The position numbers and the translations under genes were made by a program. Below, piece by piece: positions 1-9,879 of a stretch of 64,000 nt of DNA. The stretch's first letter is position 1. Every line of letters begins with the position of its first letter. Under the pieces are notes generated by a model that saw nothing but the letters and a program-made list of their open reading frames with translations, searched no databases and was not told where the DNA came from. The DNA is taken from positions 374,143,087-374,207,086 of the forward strand of contig NC_081407.1 in NCBI RefSeq assembly GCF_030272615.1, written 5' to 3'. The DNA comes from Cryptomeria japonica. Lineage: Eukaryota > Streptophyta > Pinopsida > Cupressales > Cupressaceae.

Positions 1-905
1 ATTTCATAAAAGCATTTCACCCAAACAACCTTAAGGGGGTTTACTATGGTTTAACTCAGCAAATGAAAAATCATTTAAAGATTATCTTATTAGATTATCG
101 ATCCAAGGGGGATTACCCGCCCCTTGGATTTTAACTTCCAAGTGTCCCTTATTACTCCCCGACAATTTATAGGGACAATGCCACATACGTCATTGATGCA
201 ACTTTATTAGGCGTTAAGTGCAGTAGTTCAACATGACGACATTACCAGTAAGCGTGACCCAGAGGCACTGTATATACTGAACGCTGCTAGGTTTTGGTTT
301 CCATCTTCCTTTATTTAGTTTTCTAACTAAGAAGCTATGAAAAACATCATGCTTGGAAACAATTATGAATTGAATGTGTACAATTAGATATTGCAAAGCT
401 TAATTAATTGAAATAACTACTTGATGAACCACGTGGACTAAAAACCATAATTAAATTATTTAATATTCAAAACTTGAAATGTAACTTGCATAATAATGAC
501 AATTATGAAACTTGCATATTAATAATTAAATGTGTAACTTGCATGGAGATGGAAATGTTAATAAATGTAATCAATGTATAGAAATTTGCATGAAGTGAGG
601 GTAGTGTAAGTTACATGCAAGGTTAAGAAATGTGTTGATTGAGAATAATCGCTTATAAAGTCACTAGTCCCCAAAATAGAATTTAGCTTAGACATTTGGT
701 TCAAATCATATTAATATGGATTAATTGCTAAGTGAATCTTAAAAAGATCTAATTATAGATTTTGGTAAATAATTTAATTTACAAATTATAAATTTGCTAA
801 AATTAATTATAAATCTACTAAGGGTGATTAAATTTTAAATTTATCTAAGTTAAATTTTATTAAACTAAAATTTGGATAAAAAAGAAATTAACAAAATAGC
901 AAATT
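1..905. other. AT-rich intergenic DNA
   Basis: No coding frame, RNA gene or recognisable repeat family is visible. The sequence is AT-rich and low in complexity. Confidence 0.5.
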
Positions 906-1180
906 GCCATGAGTTTGATTTTTTTTGAAATGGCTTTTAAAAAGGCAAGTGGGAGTGGGGCCCCGCGGGTCCCATCACCACTGCAGACCTACGGGTATAG
1001 GCCCACAGTGGTGAGGGGACCACCGTGTTCCCCTCCACTACCCTGCGGCCACTGCCGTAGCAGTGACCGTGGGTTAGTGGAGGGTACCACTCCGGTACCA
1101 CTCCCCTGCGGAGGTAATAACTCCACTCCCATCTCCTGCGATGGTCCGATATTCCATGCAACGCACGAAGTAACGTTTCG
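906..1180. other. GC-rich pocket with inverted repeat
   Basis: About 275 bp of GC-rich sequence sits abruptly inside AT-rich DNA. It contains a perfect 9 bp inverted repeat, TCACCACTG at 975-983 and CAGTGGTGA at 1006-1014, with a 22 nt loop. Several CCACTCC/GGAGTGG-type words also occur on both strands. Short open frames on both strands follow from the base composition and resemble no protein. It could be part of an old LTR or a foldback element. Confidence 0.4.
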
Positions 1181-1224
1181 TGCACTATATCGAATATAAT
1201 TCACTTTGCATAAATTTTAATAAT

Positions 1225-1280
1225 ACTATATATATATATTTGTATATATATATATATATTTATATATATGTATATATAGT
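1225..1280. repeat. TA microsatellite
   Basis: An interrupted (TA)n tract. Confidence 0.85.
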
Positions 1281-1380
1281 TTTTCATTCCAGTTTATTAA
1301 ATAGCATAAAAGAAGAATGTATAAACAAATATATGTATAAGAGGAAAACCGTTAATGTAAGAGTGAGAATAATACTTTAA

Positions 1381-2720
1381 TCATAGGGATGAAAATAAAA
1401 TAGAGAAATAATTTGTTCCAGCGATGTACAGATAACCAATTTATCACAGAGCTGGGAAATACAAAGCTTTCAAAGAAGATTTTCAGGAGTTAATATTCAT
1501 AGAAAGGGATTTATATTTTATTTCCACAGAGTACAACGAAGTTTATATTTTAAATCCAGACGTCTTTCTGTTCATAGGGCTCTTAAGGAATTAAGATTCA
1601 TGAACAAATCTACATTCAGAGAGAGAAATGGATTTATTTCTACATTCATAGAGAGAAGTATATAACCAGATATAGGTGAAATAAAAATATTAATGTAAAC
1701 AATGAGAATAAGGATTTATTCATAGGAATGAATAACACAGAGGATTATTCACAAAGAGATTATATCTTATTATCAGGCATTTTCTATTCGTAGGGAAGTA
1801 AGATTTTAATGCAAGAAAAGAATTACATTTAAATTTCCAAACCAATAATGAATTTGAGAGAAGAAAAGCAAGAACTGATATTTTCTAAAAAAATTAATCA
1901 AATGATAAAGCTATCTTTCACATGCAAGCAAGATCTGATATTTCTTCTCTAAAGAAAAATTAAACAAGTAAATAAGCTATCTTTCACATGCAAGTAAGAT
2001 CTGATATTTCTTCTCTAAAGAAAAATTACACAAATAATAAGCTATCTTTTTCAATATTATCCCTAAAGAAGGATTTACCACAAAAGAAAATTTTATAAAG
2101 GAAGATCTAAAAGCTATATTTTGGATGATACCATTTTCTCATATGGGTATGTGAAATAACAAGAAGAGAACCTGGCATATCGAAGTTCGATGTTGAATCC
2201 TTTCCAACCTTCTAGCTATCCTCCTTAGATCCTTCCTTGCCACTTGAGAGAAATCATCTTTCAAACAATAACTTAAAAAATCCTGCAACGAAAATGAGAC
2301 TACCAAAGAAGATCCTACTACCAAAAACTTGGGAAATTTTCTTCAAAACATAATCAACTCCCTTCTTTGAAACTTGCATACAATTTTATAAGAAAAAACC
2401 CTCAATTCCACTATCTAGATAATTTAATTAAAAAAGAGATTCTTTTCCAATATTGGACTCATGCAAATTGATTAAAAACTTAGTGGGGGAGTTACATGCA
2501 AGGTGGTGGAGATTCCTCTAGAAGCTTCTAATTCCTCCTACAACATGTGCCATAATTGAGTGGGAAAAATAAAAATAAAAATAATTATATTCTCCAAGTG
2601 TGTGTGTGTGTGTCCATTTTTATTCTTTTATATTATTTATTCAATCATTTTAAATAACTTAACCAAAAATATAATAGAATTGTATTTAAATCAAAAGTGA
2701 TAAAGGAGGGTTGTGATAGT
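1381..2720. repeat. AT-rich DNA with a short tandem repeat
   Basis: Roughly three copies of a ~65 bp unit lie at about 1861-2050. Each contains AAGATCTGATATTTCTTCTC followed by AAGCTATCTTTCACATG; the first copy is more diverged. Around it are loosely repeated CATAGAGAGAA and CATAGGGATGAA words. No gene is visible. The region could be internal to a decayed LTR. Confidence 0.5.
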
Positions 2721-3155
2721 TATGAAGGGATCAAGGAACATTTAATTGGTGCTTTAAAATGAACTTAAAGAGTTAATGGGAGTATGTTAGGATGTGCATT
2801 GATAGTTAACTATCCTCATGATAAGAAAGGTAGTGATTAATTGGGAAATGAATGTAATTAATGTAACAGATGTTAATGGTATCATGACATATGGATGTGT
2901 TCATGTGTTAATGTTAGTAAGCAATGACGTTGGGGTACCCTAGGGAATTGATAGTTGTGTAATGTTACTTCGCTTGCGTAAGATGTTGTTAAGAATATGG
3001 TTATGTTTAAAAAATTTATGCATTCATGTTAAGTTATGATTAATGCATATTAGTAATGGAAGTTTAATGTGTTGCATTAGTAGACATTTAAGAAAAAATT
3101 CTTTATTTGTTAGTTAGATTAGTTATTTTCTCTAGGGTATTTTGGCGGGCATTAC
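2721..3155 (+). mobile_element. LTR 3'-end fragment, copy A
   Basis: This stretch matches 18360-18799 in order. Both begin near TTGGTGCTTTAAAATGAACT, share a middle word near CTTGCGT, and finish with TAGATTAGTTATTTTCTCTA and then GGGCATTACA. An end in CA after a shared ~430 bp block is typical of an LTR 3' boundary. No primer-binding site follows, so this is a solo or 3' LTR remnant. A Gypsy assignment is inference. Confidence 0.55.
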
Positions 3156-3831
3156 ATACTTTGTTATAACATCATTCGTGTAGTAGTTTTATCATATCTA
3201 TCACTCCCATACAACTTCTATGTTCTATCCATACATGATGAAAGCGTGCCATGCTAGTGTCCCAGTTCCGCACGCTCATCCCAAGGATAGAGATTCAACA
3301 AAGTCTTTTGGGAGCCTCATTTATAGTTTGTTAGCTTATTTTTGTATTTTCATCCCCTGGCTCACCCTTAGTGCCAGTTTGAGTGAGGTAGAGAGAAGGT
3401 AGGTTTGTTCCTTGGGGTTCATCACCTTGAGGGTAACAAATCACGTCCTCTACAATTGGAGCACACCCTGGAGATTCACCGCATGCTAGAGACAATGAGG
3501 TTCATGGATCATACACTGGCAATATATTGATAAGACTTAACTTATAATTTCATAGTGCATAAATTATTTTAAATAAATATTTATAAGAGATGATATTAAG
3601 TACTAATGTTTATATACATGGTCTATAAATAATAGTTGACGTCTGGGAAGGACATGACATAGGTCCAGGATGCCATCCTCTTGGCAATTTTGTTTGGCCT
3701 TCACAACTACATGGTATATATTTTTTCAGTTAGTTGTTTACATTTTTTAATTGAATGCATGCTTGTTATTTAAATTATCATTAATTAAATTATATATTTA
3801 CTTACATGTTTATCTTATTTTACCCCTATAG
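3156..3831. other. Unassigned DNA upstream of an exon chain
   Basis: A 75 nt open stretch at 3639-3711 ends before a GT and could be a further upstream exon. Its phase does not join cleanly to the next exon, so it is not included there. Nothing else is recognised. Confidence 0.3.
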
Positions 3832-4419
3832 GACACACCGAATTTGAGTGAAGTGCAGCACTATCTAGACTCTGGAAGCACAATGACAGAAAAGGGAAAG
3901 GTAATTGAATGCAAATTTATTTGAATTAAAAGTTTAAAGAGCTTATAATGATTATACATGTCTACATAGATTGATAGTTTCACATACTTGTTGTTTTTTA
4001 TGTACAGGGAATTGTTAGTTTCTCATCCTTGATGGCTGCTTCCACAATACCTAAAGAAGCAGCTAAAGAGATGTCTCAAGTATGTGTTTATTTTATTTTT
4101 TGTTTAGTAAATATGTTCCTATCAATGACAATTATATACTAACTTGTAACAATTTTATGTTTGTGAAAATATATAGGTTGCCTTTGAAAATGTCAATAAC
4201 ATCCCTTCTCAACCACAAACATATACTAGGACTCCCAGCTGTCCTAGGAGAAGATGTAGACTTGAGGTAATCACGAATTCAATTTTAGAGTTCAATTATA
4301 GTTCAATGTTTATTGATTTTGATGTTAATTTTTTTATTGTAATTTATATAATATAACTAATCTTAATTGTGGTTTGAATTTTTCTTGTGCAGGAGCCTTC
4401 AAAACCAAAGAGTGCTTAG
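3832..4419 (+). pseudogene. Tail of an unidentified multi-exon gene
   Basis: Four consecutive exons can be read: 3832-3900, 4008-4079, 4177-4266 and 4393-4419. Every intron is bounded by GT and AG, and every junction falls in phase 0. The joined 85-residue tail is hydrophilic. It begins DTPNLSEVQHYLDSG, has a middle segment with SSLMAASTIPKEAAKEMS, an arginine/cysteine-rich stretch RTPSCPRRRCRLE, and ends KPKSA then TAG. I do not recognise the family. Four matching phase-0 junctions are unlikely by chance, so this is probably the 3' end of a host gene or of a plant DNA-transposon gene. The 5' part is not visible or has decayed. Confidence 0.35.
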
Positions 4420-4959
4420 AAGAGGATCGATTTTGATGATCCATCAATAGTTTAGGATATGATAGAGATATTTTGGGATTCATAAATGGCTATTTGGCAC
4501 GTATATTTTGTATATATTTTGAGATGGCATATGCCACATTTTGTACAACTTTTTTTGAGTTGGCGTTTATGCCATTTTTTTATATGGACATACATAATTA
4601 TTTGACAATTTGATATATAGAAGTTGAGATTCGATATAACTTGTTCTTAATGTGCATGTCTTCATTTTTTGAAACTTTAATCTTGAAGGTAATAATGAAC
4701 AATAGCATGTTATATTATATAATCTTGAGATTTGATATAATTTGTTCCACCTAAATCTTAAGTGTTAAATTTGGTTGCCTTGGAAAACTTCACCAAATTT
4801 AATGACCATATTGGTATTGTTATTAATCATAACATGGATTCTTAGTAATGGAAAATGACAAGTAAACAAAATTGGATTTGATTTCATGTTCTACCTCCTA
4901 TGCACTTTGACATATTTGAGCCAAAAAAAAATATTATTTATGTGGATGTAATTAGTTTG
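4420..4959. other. Unassigned AT-rich DNA
   Basis: AT-rich sequence downstream of the exon chain, with no recognised gene or repeat. Confidence 0.4.
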
Positions 4960-6265
4960 GTTAATTATGCTTAGTGATGATGGAGGACAAGTCATTGCAA
5001 AATTTCAAATTCATCGTGGGCGCGAACCGTTAGAGAAAACACATCTGGTTAGGTAGTTTTACTGTAGAGATGCTCTTGTTTTGCCTCCCAACTCGCTCGA
5101 ACGCTCAGTGCCATACCCTAGTAGTGTTGTCCCTTAAGTGTCCTAAGTGCAAAAAAATATCAAAATTTGATATGTTGTTTCTCAAAATCTATGGTACTTG
5201 TGAATGATTTGTCTGAATCTATAGGGTCACATGAGGCCCCTCTACAATAACCTATCTCAAATTTTCAAGATTTGGAGTGGTTTTCCTAGGGCAACAATTT
5301 TTTTGTTGACTAAAAAATTGTCAAGGGCATTAAATGAAAAGTTGCAATGAAGCCTAATTATCATTTTGTTTGTTGTGGGTGTGAATCGTTAGAGCCAACA
5401 CATCTATTTAGGCAATTTTACTCTAGCGATACTCCTGTTTCACCTCCCAACTCGCTCGAATGGTCAGTCTCATACCCTAGTAGCATTGTCCCTTAAGTGC
5501 AAAAAATTGTTAAAATTTGACAAGCTATTTCTCAAAATCTGTGGCACTTGTGAGTGATCTGTCTGAATCTACAGGGTCATGTGAGGCTCCTCTACAATAA
5601 ACTATCTCATAGTTTCATGATTCAGAGTGGTTTTCCTAGGGCAACAATTTTTTTATTGACAAAAAAATTGTCAGGCATTCAATGAAAAGTTGCAATAGAG
5701 CCTAATTCCATTTTGTTCATCATGGGAGAAAACCATTAGAGACAACACGTCTTGTTATGCTGTTTTACCCTAGGGATACTCCTATTTTGCCTCCCAACTC
5801 GTCTGAATACTCAGTGCCATACCCTAGCAACATTGTCCCTTAAGTTCCCAAAGTGCAAAAAATTGTCAAACTTTGGCATGCTATTTCTCAGAATCTGTGG
5901 CACTTGTGAATGATTCGTCCGAACCTACAAGGTCACACAAGGCCTCTCTATAATAACCTTTCTTAGATTTTCAAGATTCAGAGTGATTTTTCTAGGGCAA
6001 CAATTTTTTTGTTGATGCAAAAATCGTCAGAGGCATTCAATAAAAAGTTGAAACGATGCCTAATTCTCATTTTGTTTGTCATGGGTGTGAACTGTTGGTG
6101 CCAGCATGTCCGTTTAGGCAAGTTTACCCTAGGCATGATCCTATTTTTCCTCCCAACTTGCCCGAATACTTAGTGCCATACCCTAGCAACGCTATCCCTT
6201 ATTAGTCGTAAGTGCAAGAAATTGTCAAACTTTGACAGGTTGTTTCTCAGAATCTGTGGCACTTG
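4960..6265. repeat. ~355 bp satellite array, about 3.5 copies
   Basis: Diverged copies start near 5010, 5371, 5717 and 6075. Each carries GTGGG..GAACCGTTAGAG-like, CCTCCCAACTCGCTCGAA-like, CATACCCTAG, TTGTCCCTTAAG and CAACAATTTTTTTGTTGA segments in the same order. The same family occurs inverted at 54414-55640. No conserved frame runs through it. Confidence 0.85.
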
Positions 6266-7189
6266 CGGACAATCCTAGGACAGTTGTAATGAACATAGGA
6301 CAACCCTAATGAACCTAGCATATCTATATCCATAATCTTCTGTGAAGGTACACAATCATAATCATCATTACACATAGATGTAACATTTGAACATACATAA
6401 AATTTGCAGTCCAACATGTCTATATTATCTATAACTACAACTATATTATGAACCATAGGGATGTTAGTATTAATAAAATATTGTACCTTCCATTCATTAA
6501 AGTCAATTGGTATGAGCTAAATATGCTAGTCAAGTGTCCTTGAAGGGTCATCTCTTTGCTTAAGAGTATCTAGTATTATTTCATGATCAACACTACTAGT
6601 TGTCCATAGTTTGTTTTGTCTTTGACTTGGTATGATGCTTCAAAAAATTAACATTTGTTTATGTAACAAGGTGTAAATACATGATAATGGTTTTGTGTTT
6701 CTCATAGTCTTCAAATGCAAGTATGTCATTCTTTCTAATCATGTATGTTCACAACCAAGTTCCTACAACAACAACTCAACCCGTAGGATACATGAACCCA
6801 TCATCATGTGTCATTGACTGTGTTAGCTTCTACTTTCCTTGTACACATCATTCCAACCAGTAGTCTAATCTCTCTTCATTCCCGTGTGGTGCAATAACTA
6901 CAAAAACATGCCCTGACTGTAGAAGATCCGAAAGACAGTCATACTCAACTGAACTTTCCATGTCATCATTTGGCATGGATATTGTTTGAAATAAAGGAGT
7001 TAGATATTGTGGAACCCATGTATCCATCCACTCACTTGACTCGCATTGATCCCAGCCACACTGAATACAATTGTGGCAAAAAACAAGCCAAATCTCATGT
7101 CCAAATGGTCCATGTACTTACCTCTGAGCTTCAAAATGAATGCATCTTTGAAGAATCTTTGATTGTTTGACGTTGCCCTAGTTTTTAAA
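6266..7189. other. Unassigned DNA
   Basis: Nothing recognised. Short open frames of about 60-70 codons on both strands have no recognisable motif. Confidence 0.35.
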
Positions 7190-7625
7190 CATCCAAAATT
7201 TTAAATTTTACATTTCTTTCTTGAAAACTCTAACTTTTGTGTTTGTCTTCCTAAAACCTTTAACTTTCGCACTTTTGAAACTTCAAACACCAACTTTCGT
7301 GTTTATTATGCCAAAACCTTAAATTTTGTGTGAAATTTTCAAAAATCGTAACTCTGCATGCCTTTTTGCTCCAAACTCTAAATTTCATGTTTTAAGAAGT
7401 CTAAACCTTAATTTTTTACGTGAAATCTTATCAAACCTTAACTTTCACACTTTGAAAACCCCAAATCCTAACTTTTCGCACATGATGCTTCCAAAACTTA
7501 ACTTTTGCGCGTAATCGCACTTAACTCTAAATTTCGCATTTTTGAAAATCAAACCCCAACTTTTTGCGGGGCTCCAAAACCTTAACTTTGATGTTGTTAG
7601 TTTCAAAAGCTTAACCTGCAAAATA
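7190..7625. repeat. Degenerate minisatellite
   Basis: A loose ~25-35 bp unit recurs about 14 times around the core CCAAAACCTTAACTTTTGCGC, with variants such as AACTTTCGCACTTT. The cores are recognisable but the spacing is irregular. Confidence 0.65.
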
Positions 7626-7639
7626 TTTGAACCGCTTCG

Positions 7640-9200
7640 ATATTCGTAACTCGCCTGTTCGGTTTAACAAAAGGGGTTGCAGAAATGTGGTCTCCCGTCA
7701 TGTTATGGATTCGATATAAAGGCTTTCAAAACCCCTTTGAGTAAATGTGCAATAAATGTATTATTTTACTCAGAAGTTGTAGTTCCAATTGTCTTGATCG
7801 ATATGCATGCTAAATCCGGAAGAATAGACGGCAGCTGTAAAATTGACTCAACAGACCTTTGTCAGCATTTTCTTTGGCTGCGTTCCTAAATGGGATCTTT
7901 GAAACCACAAAGGACAGATGGTTTTGTCACTGGGAATGTTTTTTTTGAAAATATACATGCTGAATGTGCAAGCTGAGACATGGCACATCAACTGCTTGAT
8001 AAATTGCCCCAAGCGATGTCATCTCATTGAAGGCAATAGTTGCATGTTATGTAGAAATGTTTTTTGCTTAACAGGCTTTAGAAACTTTCAATACTGCGAG
8101 TAATGTTTGCAAAATGTGGACGCACAGAGTACCAATGCAATGAATTGTTTGACAGAATGTCTCAAGGAAAGGTTACTTGCACTAAAATGGATGCATTGAA
8201 AGCGCTTTAGAAACATTCAAATGAATTCAATTTACAGGTATAAAGACAAAACCTTTGCCAAAATGATCACTACCCACACCAACTTGGAAGCTTTGAGATC
8301 TAGTGAATAGGCATTCATTAAAATAACTCCTAGATATTTCATTTTCATGGAATGCAATGATTGTAGCATGCTTAGAGGATTATTGTGTTGAAAAAGATAT
8401 AGAAGGTTTCAAGATTGCATACAAAAACTCAGAGCAAATTCAAATGACAGGAATAGAGCCAGGTTCTACAATATTTTCAAGTATCCATAGCGTTACGCCG
8501 ACAAGAGCTTAGAGAATGGTTATGGACATCCATTCAAAGCATGAAAGAATAGTGGATTTTCGTCAGATGTTGTAGCTAGGTGTACATGCAAAATGTGTAA
8601 CCATAAACATGGCACATGAACTATTTGACAGAATTGACATCATGCGAAATGGGATGATTGTGCAATATGCAGGGAATGAATTGGTTGAAATTTTTCTTGG
8701 TAAATGTAACTGGTAGATGTAAAACCAAATTCCACATCCTCCTGCGCACCGGTGCTAAATGGAAGACACAAATACAATGTTTGGAAGCATATGCAAAGAA
8801 CACGAACAATTCGATACAACGCCTTGAAGAAATAAGTCCTCACGGTATGAAATGGTTGCAAAAAGTGAATAGAAAGGATTTCGAAAGGGAAGCTCTCAGA
8901 CTTTTTGAATTAATGGAGCGCTCTTGAACACATTGATAGGCAGTGAAATGGGATTCCATCGAGGCATACAGATGAGTATAGTTAGAAATGCTCTAGTAAA
9001 TTTGTGTGCAAGATATGAAGCATAGGCATAGCACACTTGAATTGATTTGACAAAATGTCGCAATGAAACCTAATCTCATTGCAGACTTCTATGCAAAATG
9101 GAAGCTTTAAAACAAACATATTTTAGAATGCCCCAATGAGATACCGAATGGAATGCAGTGATCTCAATTCTTCTTTCATGAAGCGGCCTAAATGCAATGT
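7640..9200 (+). pseudogene. Decayed pentatricopeptide-repeat (PPR) gene
   Basis: Plant PPR proteins bind organellar RNA through ~35-residue helical repeats. Broken frames here keep the repeat hallmarks in series: VLIDMHAKSGRID near 7790-7830, AHQLLDKLPQ-like near 7980-8010, FAKCGR..NELFDRMSQ near 8105-8170, NMAHELFDRID near 8605-8640, and NALVNLCAR near 8985-9010. These match the (N)ALI.MYAKCG / A..LFD.MP pattern of PLS-type repeats. Stops and shifts in every repeat mean no product can be made. There is no intact start and no E/DYW tail. Confidence 0.6.
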
Positions 9201-9879
9201 GACTTTCTAGCAGTCTATTTCTATGTAATTAAGTCAAAGTTAGAATTGACTTTCTTTTTGTTAAAGTTAGGATTTTGACTTTTATTTTGTAAAAGTTAGA
9301 GTTGGTTGTAAAAGCATGAATAATTTCCATGCTCTAACTTGGTTGGTTTCAAATTCGAAACAGGTAGTTATGTAACATAGTCTATAGATATGAGACTCGT
9401 GACATTGTAAAAGGGGGAACTTTTAGCAAGGGGAAATTTTAGAGATATTTTTAGAGATATTTTGAAAACCTTTATGTTTACACTATACAAAAAGGATTTT
9501 AGAATTGTATAATTTCAAAGATAATGAAGAATGTCGTTTAGTTTGTGTGTTCTAAATGTGTTCCTATGTTATCATTGCTAATTTCTCATATGTTAAGTTG
9601 GTAACCCTTTTTTATGCATATGTGTAAAACATTGATTATCCGTTTGATTGATTTGATGAAACACTTCATTTCCTCGTATCTTGACTTGCATGTGTTAGTA
9701 CAACTCCTCTCTTCATATGTTGAGTTTTATTATTCTTCTTTCATCATCATTGCATGTTTCAATCTATTTGGTAATAACCCCTTTTGCAATCATTATCAAT
9801 TGTGGAATCTCAATTGGTTTTCGTATGTCTACTGTTGGGGTTTCTATTAGTCGACCTTAGTTTTATGTTTTCTCCTTTT
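9201..9879. other. Unassigned DNA
   Basis: No gene is recognised. The stretch separates the PPR remnant from the 3' end of the minus-strand transposase-like gene. Confidence 0.4.

Noticed and set aside
906-1199. Open frames of 71-96 codons on both strands of the GC-rich pocket
   Set aside because: High GC lowers stop frequency on both strands; the peptides are low in complexity and unrelated to known proteins.
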